Assembly (NCBI GenBank): GCA_030765055.1 | Contig: CM060950.1 | Coordinates: 270,689,581 to 270,753,580 of the forward strand | Length of the DNA: 64,000 bases | Direction: 5' to 3' | Source: Mantis religiosa | Lineage: Eukaryota; Arthropoda; Insecta; Mantodea; Mantidae | Shown here: positions 11,954 to 20,677 of the stretch, piece by piece | Layout: every line of letters starts with the position of its first letter | Position numbering within the stretch: the stretch's first letter is position 1 | Notes under the pieces: model-generated | What the model saw: the letters and a program-made list of their open reading frames with translations, nothing else | What the model was told of the DNA's origin: nothing | Database searches by the model: none | Position numbers and translations under genes: made by a program

Positions 11954-11959
11954 AATAAA
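11954..11959 (+). promoter_or_regulatory. Poly(A) signal AATAAA behind the candidate exon
   Basis: AATAAA 22 bases after the TAG, followed within 20-30 bases by a T-rich element (ctatttttgtttc). This is the expected layout of an animal 3' processing site. Confidence 0.4.
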
Positions 11960-11974
11960 GGTTATGCGACTCTA

Positions 11975-12385
11975 TTTTTGTTTCATTTACATACACCCAA
12001 ATGACTTTAAAGTATTGCATTAAGTAAATTAAAATTATAATATTATATCATTTAAAACCTAATGGAGCACAGGGCATCTTAAGGTAATTGTGTTTTGCAT
12101 GCTTAATGCGAAGGTTTAAGTAGGAGCAAAGGCCGCTCTGGCACACGCAATTGCGCATATGCGAAATGCCGTGTGCCCGCTAGGTTTTAAATGAAGCCTG
12201 TAAATGTGAAGCTGACACTTCTAAGTTCTAAAATATAAATCAAGGATTAGTTAATACAAATTTAAGAGAGTGTATTACTTTTCAAATTATTTCCTGTTAA
12301 CATCAATACATCTTTGTATTTAGGCTGATGGTAGGAACTTTTCTCTATCCGAAATTGTCCCCATCAACCGAATCTGAATATGAAT
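11975..12385. other. No recognisable gene
   Basis: AT-rich sequence after the candidate exon. Nothing recognised apart from long A/T runs. Confidence 0.55.
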
Positions 12386-12625
12386 GTGTAGTAATTTTGT
12401 AATTTATTTATCATCTTTCGTTTTACATCATCAAATGGAAATACAAAATCAGGATTGCAATTAAAAAATCCAGACTGGAAAACGCCATATGTTTCTAAAT
12501 CCTGAAAGTCCTACCATGTTGCTTGCACACATGCTTCGGTCCCCATAGACCTAACTCTAAGATTTTGTGTATTGGTGACCCTCTACGACTTTTTACACGT
12601 TATGATGAGAAAGGATAGACCTATG
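12386..12625 (-). repeat. 5'-truncated 3' end of the LINE family seen at 35.0-39.6 kb
   Basis: About 220 bp match the 3' untranslated region of the minus-strand LINE (35040-35270), in the same orientation. Shared blocks include ccaatacacaaaa, ggactttcaggatttag, aattgcaatcctgattttgt and the terminal tttccatttgatgatgtaaaa. A copy that holds only the 3' end is typical of incomplete target-primed reverse transcription. Confidence 0.8.
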
Positions 12626-12895
12626 CTTGCTGACTTTTCTTTGGGTGAAGGTTAGTGTTCTATAACGACTGTATGAATTATAGATCTCAGTGATAACTGA
12701 TTCAGCGTCCTCCGATTTCACTGGCTTTATGAACAGAAAGAGGAATAGCTATGGGCAGTCCTGCAAGTCCAGTCATAGCCAAACATGGAACATTTTGAGA
12801 CCGGAGCTTTGGATTCTGCCAATGGGATCCTGGCAGGATGCTACAGAGATCTTTATTAGAAATGGTTAAGGACTGCTTTGAGTACTGTATTGCTC
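12626..12895. other. No recognisable gene
   Basis: Sequence between the LINE 3' end and Gypsy copy B. The minus-strand frame 13004-12702 has no recognisable domain and overlaps the LTR. Confidence 0.5.
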
Positions 12896-13132
12896 TGCAT
12901 AATGCGCGAGGCTTGTTTACATAAAAGAAACTGATAGGCGAGCAGTGTGAAAACCAAGTGCCCGCGGACAAAGATAACATGCAGATAAGGGACTGCCGAG
13001 GCAAACAAACTGAGATAAATAGAAATTTCTGGACTGATAGGGATTGTTCGGGTTCTGGTTTATTTTCGAATCGTCTAGCATTTAGAATTTCGGAAAACTG
13101 GACATTTAATTCTACGAACCCACAAAGTCACA
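12896..13132 (+). repeat. 5' LTR of Gypsy copy B, internally deleted
   Basis: It shares long blocks with the 3' LTR at 18267-18650 (agaaactgatagg, aaagataacatgcagataagg, ctgccgaggcaaacaaactg, gttcgggttctggtttattt). It then skips to the common LTR end (ctacgaacccacaaagtcaca). The start at 12896 is uncertain because the first ~20 bases have diverged. Confidence 0.72.
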
Positions 13133-14188
13133 ATTGGTGTCAGGAAGCAGGACAACGACAACATCACCGAGAAGGTGGAAGAAATGAAGACCAAATTAAC
13201 AACGAAGACGGCAGCTGCAAAAAGCAACTTGGGCGCTACGATGACCGCAAAGATGACCACCACCAGGAAGAGCAGCCGTAGGAACGAGTAAGGGCCGGCG
13301 TGGTGAGGGGCATGTCGGCGCCATCACCACCATCCCCTCGAGTGACACTGCGTGCCGTCAGCCTACTATGGATGACAGCCTCATTGCGAACGGTTGGGTC
13401 AGAGGGAAGCCGTGCCGCGTACTCGTAGACACCGGGGCAGCCGTGACCATCATCAGACCTGACGTGGTCAAGGGTTTGCCGTCGAAGAAACTAAGTCGAT
13501 CATACCAGCTAGTGATGGCATCGAGCGACACCTTGCCCGTGGAGAGGGAGGATCTGCTCTCTCCTTGGGATGGAGTGACGTGCGTCAGTGGGTGTTGGTC
13601 GCGGAGGTGGCTGAGGAGGTGATACTGGGACTGGATGCCCTCAGGAGCCACGAGGCGACGGTCGACGACGGCCGGAAGGTTCTGCGTCTCAATGGAGAAG
13701 AGGTCATACACTGGCAGCCCGAAGAACTCCTTGGAATCTGCAAGGGTCATCTTGAAGGAAGACGTGGGTCCCCATGAGAAAGGAGATGGTGGTGACAGCG
13801 CGACTGGAAGGACAGCGAATGAAGAATATTGTTGCCGTGCCGAGATGTGCCAGTGAGGCTGGTTAACCTAGCAGACATCGATCACGACGTCCAGGCCGTA
13901 ACGGAGATGGGGACGTGCGAGCCCGTGGTCATCGTGACAGCAATCGACAAGACACAGAAGCCAGTGCCAACGCAACACCTGGGGCCCTGGCTAGAAGGCT
14001 TATTGGAGAGGGCGGCCGATCATCTGACCGCAGAACAGCTCGAGAAGTTTCGACAACTGCTGAAACGATACCAGCGCGTCTTCAGCCAAGGCAGAGAAGA
14101 AATACTGCGTCACCCGGCGAGAGTTACTAGCGGTAGTAAAGGCCTTGGAGCATTTTCACAGATACCTGTACGGTCAGCCATTCCACCT
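13133..14188 (+). pseudogene. Gag and protease remnants of Gypsy copy B, joined to RNase H
   Basis: The gag start (13150-13255) keeps the MKT-type coiled-coil repeats. It then jumps to the last codons of gag (caggaagagcagccg) near 13262-13276, so the middle of gag and its zinc knuckle are gone. The protease frame around 13368-13622 keeps CRVLVDTGAAVTIIRPDV. After a frameshift, ALRSHEATVDDG and later LEGLLERAADHLTAEQLE match the copy C spacer. At about 14090 the sequence passes directly from the VFSQG region to the RNase H block (aaatactgcgtcacccg..gagttact), losing the entire reverse transcriptase. The junction shares ccaaggc with both parents in copy C. Confidence 0.85.
14185..14188. repeat. 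Target site duplication ACCT, left
   Basis: Pairs with 17548-17551. Removing the element restores the RNase H sequence seen in copy C (cattccacctga). Confidence 0.85.
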
Positions 14189-14786
14189 TGAAGCAAATTC
14201 GCTTATGGGTGTACACAGAAGTCGGCGAGCAATGAGGTTTCTCTCAGGGTATGCGTGGATGTGTGTGAGAAGGAAATTTACAACACTGGAATGCCCGTTT
14301 CCAAATTATTTATTCACTGCTTCTTATTTCAAACCTCGAAATGGAAGCTGCCGACCGAGGGTTACCAATCACGGTTTATAGTGACTGAATGCTAATTATA
14401 TTTCTCGATAAATTTTGATGACCTGACGAATATTCAAGACCGAACAAGTTGACCGCTCTCCTTGGCTTCACGTCTGACTCTTCCCCTTTACCACAGCTGC
14501 GCGTGTGTATTTATATGACTTTCACTCTCCAAATTCCTTTTTAAACAAAGTCCTTTTGTGGCTGTTTTGGTCGCTATTGTAAACGATTCGAAGAATACCC
14601 TATTCATGTACGTCAAGTGAGAATTCCTTTAGAAACCTTCTAAGGTCACTGTTCCTTTCATTCATGGCATTGTTATAAACAGTTTCCCCAACTAAACTGG
14701 CCTTGGGGCTTGGTCTCACAAAGAATCAACATTCCTTTTACGTCTATCATTATTCTTTGCTCCTGCAAACAATAATTTCGGTATCA
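14189..14786 (-). repeat. 3' LTR of the nested element (LTR A)
   Basis: 598 bp, TGAAGC...GGTATCA in plus orientation. Its right 267 bp (14520-14786) are identical to 17281-17547 of the other LTR, while its left ~330 bp match that LTR poorly or not at all. The left part (tgaagcaa, gcaatgaggt..ctctcagggtatgcg) is instead related to the solo LTR at 46039-46296. Confidence 0.82.
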
Positions 14787-15481
14787 AATGCCCCCATAGA
14801 TATTATTTTATTATCCCATAATGAAATAATATATATGTCTTGCCCGAATATAACGCAAATTATTAGACCTTTGTCAGCAACTTCCAATTCGTTTTACAAT
14901 TTCTTTTCACAACATTAATTTTTCTTTTTACATGACATTTCCTAACAATTATTCACATGGTTACCTAACAACATTTCATTTAAGATTTACCAACATTCTG
15001 TTCTGCAATTTTCAACTTTTAAATATTACTCGGAAAAGATTTCAATTTACCTCATCTCTCTTTTTCTCCATCAGACCTACTTAAAATTAATTCATAATGT
15101 TGTTACACTTGAAACAATTCCTAAACATACACTCCCATGTTTAAATCAATGGTACATTAATAATATTATATTTGTAAACAACATTTCTGAGTTCTTCTTC
15201 TTGATTCTATATAAATATTCTTTTCAAAAGTCTTTCATTGTTCTGATATTTTTTTTTTAACTGGTTAATTTTTCTATACATTTCCGAATACTTCTTTAGG
15301 ATTCTATATAAATATTATTTTCAAGAGTCTTTAAGTGTTCTGATTTTCATTACTATATTTTTTTTCACTTGTTTAGTTTTAATTTTCACTGCACTGTCAC
15401 AACACTGTTTACACTAAGCCTATACAATTTACAAGTTTGTTTCTTCTCCTTTTACAATTTGTTATGGCAATTTTAAATACT

Positions 15482-16522
15482 TTAGCCTAAGTTCCTACCA
15501 TTTACAAGAAAATTCATCATCCCACAACGTACTTCAAAATACAAGAGAATTTTGCGGACTTTTCCGTGTATAAAGGACTTATTTATTATACATCCCCATG
15601 ATTTTTCCAAATTTAACTTAGATATCGGACATCGATCTTTTTTTCTATCTTTCTTAGGCATATTCTGATGGAACTGTGCCCCTTGCCCGAAATATTTTAA
15701 TATTTCTGTTTCGTTTATCCCTGGATTTTGCATGTTTTTCAATGTTTCATTTGTCACCGTGATCTCTATTGCTACCTCACTAATTTCACTTGTGGTTTTC
15801 TCCAAATTCCTCGTCAGTTTTCTATTTTCCCACTCTGATGCTTCTAGTCTACTCCTAGTTTCTCCTAACTCTTCTCTAGCCATTCCTATTTCTTCGTCTA
15901 ATTTCTGTCCTATTTCCTCCCCAAGTTTTCTGTTTTCACTATCTAGCCTCTCATTAACTACATTCAAAACTTCATTTTCAGCGTTCTGCGTCTCCTCACT
16001 AACATCTCTCCCTAAACTGTCTGTTACCTGATCAGTTTCTTCTCTTACATTCTCTATTTCCTGACTATCTTTCCTGACATTCTCAAACGCTTGTTCATTC
16101 TCTGTCTTCTTTCCTGGTTCTACTTCTCCTACCTCTAACTTCTCAACACTATCATCTATCTTTTCTCCTATCTGCTGAAACGTTTGATTGCTACTGTCTA
16201 TTTCCCCACTCAAACTTTGATGATTATTACCTATCTTTTCACTTAAACTTTGATTCCCATCATCTATCACTTTACTTAAACCTTGATGCATATCATCTAA
16301 CTCGTTATTTAAACTTTCGCGGTCCTTCCTCAACTCTTGCATAAAACTTTCATGGTCTTTTCTTAAATTTTCATTGTCTTTTCGTAAACTTTCGAACATT
16401 TTCATGACTTCCCGTATTATACTTATTCTCATTTCTACATTATTTGTTGCAGTTCTACCACACTCTGCTACTTCAACTACTCCCTGTCTACTGTTATTAC
16501 CATAAACCTCTCGAACTTCCAT
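15482..16522 (-). CDS. Coiled-coil Gag-like protein of the nested element
   Basis: 346 codons on the minus strand, intact from ATG at 16522 to the stop at 15482. Residues about 30-265 are an almost unbroken heptad-type coiled coil rich in E, K, N and Q (LRKDNENLRKDHESFMQ, NHQSLSGEIDSSNQ). Internal repeats of GLSKVIDDGNQSLSEKIGN-type blocks are about 13 residues long. The last ~80 residues are basic and lose the pattern (MPKKDRKKDRCPISK, GCIINKSF). There is no zinc knuckle and no enzyme motif. As the only frame between two LTRs it occupies the place of gag; a role in particle assembly is inference. The basic end may be out of the original frame or come from fused non-coding sequence. Confidence 0.6.
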   Translation of the reverse strand: MEVREVYGNNSRQGVVEVAECGRTATNNVEMRISIIREVMKMFESLRKDNENLRKDHESFMQELRKDRESLNNELDDMHQGLSKVIDDGNQSLSEKIGNNHQSLSGEIDSSNQTFQQIGEKIDDSVEKLEVGEVEPGKKTENEQAFENVRKDSQEIENVREETDQVTDSLGRDVSEETQNAENEVLNVVNERLDSENRKLGEEIGQKLDEEIGMAREELGETRSRLEASEWENRKLTRNLEKTTSEISEVAIEITVTNETLKNMQNPGINETEILKYFGQGAQFHQNMPKKDRKKDRCPISKLNLEKSWGCIINKSFIHGKVRKILLYFEVRCGMMNFLVNGRNLG

Positions 16523-16702
16523 GTTTTCTACAAATTTTACTTAAAATCTTGTTTTTCACTTCTCAAATAAATTCACCATAGTCTAGTATATAATTTTACA
16601 CTCTGTACCTTTGATTGTTTTTACTGGCTCCTGATGATGTCACTGATGACGATGCCGGCCTCGTTTCTTCTTTACAGTCAAGCTGTTGACGAATTTCTTG
16701 AT

Positions 16703-16895
16703 GGGTCGACCGTCCTCCTGTCGAACCACCTTCTACTGTTGAACCTCGTTGTCGGGTTGAAACTCCTACTAGGTTGAATCTGCTTCTCTTGTTGAACCTC
16801 GTCGTCGGGTTGAAACTACTTCTAGGGTTGAACCTCCTTCTCAGGTTGAACCTCCTCCTGTTGTCGAACGTCCTTCTCCTATCGTGCCGAACCTC
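16703..16895 (-). repeat. 18-bp tandem repeat, about 9-10 units
   Basis: gttgaacctc-type units begin at 16738, 16756, 16773, 16791, 16809, 16827, 16845 and 16863 with a spacing of 17-18 bp. The plus-strand frame across it reads as leucine-rich low-complexity sequence, which I do not take as coding. It lies between primer site and reading frame, in the leader of the nested element. Confidence 0.85.
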
Positions 16896-16963
16896 CTCCT
16901 TTTATCGAGCTCCGCGTTGGCGCGCCAGTTTAAAACAGTATTTTAATGATGGCGAACAACGAG

Positions 16964-16981
16964 CTCTACGTTGCGGCGCCA
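16964..16981 (-). promoter_or_regulatory. Primer-binding site of the nested element
   Basis: Minus strand TGGCGCCGCAACGTAGAG begins three bases after the 5' LTR. It resembles the TGGCGCCCAACG site for tRNA-Lys used by some Gypsy elements. A near copy, TGGCGCGCCAACGCGGAG, lies about 45-50 bases further in (near 16912-16930), as if the region had been duplicated. Confidence 0.6.
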
Positions 16982-16984
16982 CTT

Positions 16985-17547
16985 TGATACAAACTTGTGG
17001 GTGGCGAACAAGGGTTACCACAGTCGCTGTTTACGGAGATACTGGCGGCAGAATGTTTATTGTTCGATAAACTTTATGTGTTCCTTTCGTATATGTGAAC
17101 CGACAATTATGAAACACCGAACAAGTTGACCGCTCTCCTTGGCTTCACGTCTGACTCTTCCCTTTATATCGGCTACACGCCGGATAATGTTTATACTGGT
17201 TTCATAGCCGTGACCCGGCTCCATCGGCGACAAGCCGAAGAGTCTACCCCCACAACTGCGTGTGTGTCTTTATATATCACTTTCACTCTCCAAATTCCTT
17301 TTTAAACAAAGTCCTTTTGTGGCTGTTTTGGTCGCTATTGTAAACGATTCGAAGAATACCCTATTCATGTACGTCAAGTGAGAATTCCTTTAGAAACCTT
17401 CTAAGGTCACTGTTCCTTTCATTCATGGCATTGTTATAAACAGTTTCCCCAACTAAACTGGCCTTGGGGCTTGGTCTCACAAAGAATCAACATTCCTTTT
17501 ACGTCTATCATTATTCTTTGCTCCTGCAAACAATAATTTCGGTATCA
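16985..17547 (-). repeat. 5' LTR of the nested element (LTR B)
   Basis: 563 bp, from TGATAC to GTATCA, so the ends form a short perfect inverted repeat. The right 267 bp are identical to LTR A. About 72 bp near 17167-17250 are absent from LTR A. The leftmost ~110 bp keep only patches of similarity (gggttacc, ctcgataaa). Confidence 0.8.
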
Positions 17548-17551
17548 ACCT
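17548..17551. repeat. Target site duplication ACCT, right
   Basis: Pairs with 14185-14188; see the nested element entry. Confidence 0.85.
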
Positions 17552-18266
17552 GAAGACTGACCATTCCGCTCTAACTTGCCTACTGAGCTTTAGAAACCTG
17601 GACGGCCAGACAGCACGTTGGGTTCAGAGGCTGCAGGAGTACGACTTCACCTCTGAACATCGTAGAGGGAAGAGCCACGGTAACGCAGACGCCATGTCTC
17701 AAAGACCCTGCCCAGAGGAGTGCGGCCAATGCACTAAAGTGGAAGAGAAGGACCGTGCCGCAGCAGTCCGAGTGGTCATGGCAGTGCCTGCGGATGGCTG
17801 GGATAGTGCAGGCCTGAGGAGGCAGCAGCTGGCGGACGCAGACTTGGAACCACTCTTGAGGAAAGCGGAGGCAGGGACAAGACCAACCTGGGAGGACATC
17901 GCACCGAGGAGTGCCACCTATAAGTCGTATTGGGCCCAATGGGACTCGCTGAAGATCAGAGAGGGTGTGCCGTTCCGAGTATGGGAATCGCCCGATGGGA
18001 AGAAGCAGAGAGAACAGTTGGTAATTCCCCGAAGTAAGTTCCCGGAAGTCTTGGGGGAAGTGCACCCCGGTACTTCAGGAGCACACCTGGGAGCAAATCG
18101 GACAATCGACAAACTCCAACAGCCATGGCGAGGACCATACACGGTGGTGAAGAACACCAAAGACGTGGTCTACCGCATCCAGAATGTGCCCCAAGGTGGT
18201 ACACCTGGATCGTCTGGCCCACTACGATGGTGCTGTTCGGGATGACCAACCTTGATGAGGGAGCAG
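17548..18266 (+). pseudogene. RNase H end and integrase ends of Gypsy copy B
   Basis: The sequence resumes the RNase H block (LKTDHSALTCLLSF) after the nested element. An open frame from 17694 to 18245 then matches the copy C linker (MSQRPCPEECGQCTKVEEK). It continues into the start of the integrase zinc-binding region (HPGTSGAHLGANRTIDKL) and joins in frame to the integrase C-terminal GPY block (QQPWRGPYTVVKNTKDVVY). The HHCC cysteines and the whole DDE core are missing. The tail after QNVPQ is frameshifted. Confidence 0.87.
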
Positions 18267-18650
18267 TGCCACGAACCCGTATCTACGATCGCGCGACTTG
18301 TTTACAAAAAAGAAACTGATAGGTGGGCAGTGAGATAACCAAGAGCCCGCTGACAAAGATAACATGCAGATAAGGGTCTGCCGAGGCAAACAAACTGAGA
18401 TAAATGGAAATTTCTGGACTGATGGACATTGTTCGGGTTCTGGTTTATTTTCGAATGTTCTAGAAATTCTCAGCGAGGTATTTAAGAGATTGTGACACGC
18501 CAACGGGAGTTGCAAGTTGCAAAACAGTGAGTTGTGTAACAAAAGTCAGCTATGTTTTTGTAGTAATGAGAGCTGATTGTTACTGTCATCGACCTTGGAA
18601 GATTGTGTTGTGATATGTGATGTAATGCCGCTTCTACAGTTTACATTCTG
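18267..18650 (+). repeat. 3' LTR of Gypsy copy B
   Basis: It starts tgccacgaaccc directly behind the polypurine tract gatgagggagcag. It shares blocks with the 5' LTR at 12896-13132 and with the copy A LTR (tcgaccttggaagattgtg, gtgatgtaatg). The usual end cacaaagtcaca is absent, so the right boundary is approximate and the LTR is probably truncated. Confidence 0.7.
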
Positions 18651-18711
18651 TGACATCAAAACAATTGTTAAAATCCAAAATGTTTTTAGAGAGTCAACAT
18701 GAAAAATTCAG

Positions 18712-18785
18712 TGTCATGGCCAGGATTTGAACCAGGGATCTCTTGGTTTCCATTCAGTCGCTCTTGGCCATTGAGCTACCATTGC
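18712..18785 (-). repeat. tRNA-like sequence (SINE head or tRNA pseudogene), copy 1
   Basis: On the minus strand 74 nt fold as a tRNA: D arm TAGCTCAATGGCCAAGAGC, T loop in CCTGGTTCAAATCCTGG, 5-nt variable loop. The acceptor stem has 5 of 7 pairs and the anticodon stem is poor. A-box TAGCTCAATGG and B-box GGTTCAAATCC are both present. It is flanked on its 3' side by agagtcaacatgaaaa, as is copy 2, and both share catgacatt on the other side, so this is a repeat family and not an independent tRNA gene. Confidence 0.7.
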
Positions 18786-18940
18786 CAAATTGCCGCCATG
18801 ACATTTAATTCTAGATTTGAATTGTATATTTCCCCGGTAAACCACTAGGAGTTCTCGTATTCGAGATACACCATTTGTGGCGACTTACTATCGTAACTAC
18901 TTGAGTCTCAGGCTTCGTCATTTAACTCTTATTATTTTAG

Positions 18941-19238
18941 TAAATTAATGGAAATTAATCATTTCTTCACACTGGCCGTATATAGGTTAAGGTTTTGGAT
19001 ACATAGAGTCAACATGAAAAGTTGAATGCCACAGCTTGGATTTGAACCATGGATTTACTGGTTTCCGTGCAGTCGCTCTTACCCATTGAGCTACCATGGC
19101 AAACTTTCCATCATGACATTAAATGCTTCAATTGACTCATATATCAATCCAAAACCTTATTAATATTGACTCTATCAGTCCAAAACCTTCTCCTGTATAC
19201 GGCTAGTGAGAAGAAATGATTATCTTCCATCAGTTAAT
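18941..19238 (-). mobile_element. Foldback element of ~298 bp carrying a tRNA-like sequence
   Basis: The left arm 18941-19012 and the right arm 19167-19238 are inverted copies of about 72 bp. Shared blocks are atcatttcttc, cactrgccgtata, ggttttgga and tagagtcaa. Between them, on the minus strand, lies a 74-nt tRNA-like sequence (19027-19100). Its acceptor stem is complete if G-T pairs are allowed, it has D and T arms, a 5-nt variable loop, and A- and B-boxes (TAGCTCAATGG, GGTTCAAATCC). The loop has no clean anticodon context (no T at position 33). It may be a MITE that captured a tRNA-like SINE, or a SINE flanked by its own inverted duplicate. No coding sequence. Confidence 0.65.
19027..19100 (-). 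repeat. tRNA-like sequence, copy 2, inside the foldback
   Basis: Same family as 18712-18785. The acceptor stem pairs 7 of 7 with two wobbles, discriminator A, D stem GCTC/GAGC, T stem 4 of 5. The anticodon-arm top pair and anticodon loop are degenerate, which argues against a functional tRNA. Confidence 0.65.
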
Positions 19239-19239
19239 C

Positions 19240-20080
19240 CAAAACTTTATCTGCCAAAAATATTAAAACATTGGGAATATCAAGATAACAATTCAGTGGT
19301 CAAATGTAATGCCACTTATGATAAAACTTTTTTCAACTGAGAAACCTTTTTGTTGGAGTTACATTGTCCGACTCCCAACCTTGGATTTGTCTTACAGCAG
19401 AAAATAAGTGAAGGGAAATATAAGTGATGTATATCTGTAGAGTCACCACCTACAATGGTCGTTTTAATGAATATTTTAGACACTGAATGACAATTAATGA
19501 ATTTTTGGCAGGTATCTAAATGTAGAAATAAGGTACTTCTGGCAATAACAAAAAATGTTTTCCATACTATTAAACCAAAGAAATACTCATTATTGAGTAC
19601 AGATTTATTAATCTGTTTTTAAAAGAGTCAAATAAAACATGTTAGTCATAATGCTGATGTAAAAACCTGTATATGAATTAATATAACATTGAGTTGAACT
19701 AGTACTCAATGCTCCATTTATTGCCAGTGATTACCTAGAACGTGTTTCGTTAGGACCTTCCTAACTACCTGAGCTAATGTCAAAGGTTGAATTTTGATTT
19801 GATGAACTCCTTGGAGACAATTTGTGCATCTCTGTGCCCTGATGTACTTGAAGTATGGATTCTCTTCACAGATGCTGTTTAAACTGAACAGCTTTCCTTC
19901 ATATTTCCCTGTAAATACCTTTTCCCACATGATTAATGCGGTTGGTCCCTGAACACTTTTTAATAAATAGACTTTTTGTTCTATACAATAATGTTTACTG
20001 TCTATAGACTTCATACAAGTTTCAGACCTTGTTAGATTCTACAATACAATGGGTATACATAAATTTGTTCATAGGTTACA
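19240..20080. other. Mostly no recognisable gene; one weak open frame
   Basis: AT-rich. A minus-strand frame of 98 codons at 20014-19718 starts MKSIDSKHYC and ends in PLTLAQVVRKVLTKHVLG. That end weakly resembles a SOCS-box helix in pattern only. There is no splice or promoter evidence, and I do not call it a gene. Confidence 0.35.
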
Positions 20081-20179
20081 TTAATATTACTAGATTAAAC
20101 TAAATTGAATATATACATACATTTGTTATATAATTATTCATTATAATTCATCTAACCTATATACATTTCTGAATTAAAT

Positions 20180-20675
20180 ATGTTTTAAGTTCCTTTTTAA
20201 ATTTTTTTCCTTTGTGTTGTTTAACAGTTGTTGGCAGTTTGTTGTATAATATCTGTTCTTTTATTAATGGATCCTTGCAAGTTGATTTGACATTTGCATG
20301 CTTCCTGTGGTGGTTATCCCTTCCTCTGGTATAATAATCATAAAGTGTGCTGATACTCGTGCCATTATTTTCCTTCTCAGTTGCAATTACAAATACCTTA
20401 TATACACATAGTCCAACTACAGTATGAGTCTTATTATATCTAAATACATTTCTACAAGAATCAATACTTGCTAATCTATAGATACAGCGTAGACATTTTT
20501 TGTAACACTAATACTCCATTCATGTGCGCATTACAGGTGCTTCCCCATAATTCTATGCCATAGGAAATATGAGGATAGAAGAGTACAAAATATAAAGTTC
20601 GTAATATGCTTTTGTCTAAATACAATGATAATTGTCTTAATGCATATATATTTGAGCTAATTTTTTTATCATACA
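20180..20675 (-). pseudogene. C-terminal part of the CR1-like LINE beyond the mariner-like insertion
   Basis: The minus strand resumes KISSNIYALRQLSLYLDKSI and FYPHISYGIELWGST, which directly follow RT in this LINE type. Further blocks resemble YNKTHTVVG, YYTRGRDNHHRKHANVKST and FKKELKTYLI in shifting frames. Joining it to 21403 across a TA target restores collinearity. Confidence 0.75.
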
Positions 20676-20677
20676 TA

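Larger units (their letters stand above)
14189..17547 (-). mobile_element. Non-autonomous LTR retrotransposon nested in Gypsy copy B
   Basis: The element sits inside the RNase H of copy B. The host sequence is duplicated as ACCT at 14185-14188 and again at 17548-17551, a 4-bp target duplication. The element ends are TG and CA. On the minus strand it reads 5' LTR (17547-16985), a primer site (TGGCGCCGCAACG from 16981), an 18-bp repeat tract, one coiled-coil reading frame (16522-15482), an AT-rich stretch, a polypurine-like tatgggggcatt and the 3' LTR (14786-14189). No protease, reverse transcriptase or integrase is present, so it depends on enzymes from another element. The primer site is close to the tRNA-Lys type rather than the tRNA-Leu type of its host. 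Confidence 0.85.
12896..18650 (+). mobile_element. Ty3/Gypsy LTR retrotransposon copy B, deleted and split by a nested LTR element
   Basis: Plus-strand order: partial 5' LTR, primer site (tggtgtcaggaagcagga at 13135), a shortened gag, protease, a jump to RNase H, nested element (14189-17547), rest of RNase H, integrase zinc finger, a jump to the integrase GPY end, polypurine tract (gatgagggagcag, 18254-18266) and 3' LTR. Aligned to copy C, it lacks most of gag, the whole reverse transcriptase and the integrase core. It could only have moved with proteins supplied by a relative. The nested element shows copy B was in place first. Confidence 0.9.

Noticed and set aside
16774..17070. Leucine-rich plus-strand frame
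   Set aside because: It is produced by the 18-bp repeat tract and then runs into the LTR on the antisense strand of the nested element.
19718..20014. 98-codon frame with a SOCS-box-like end
   Set aside because: The resemblance is a short pattern only, and no exon signals support it; kept as a remark in the spacer entry.
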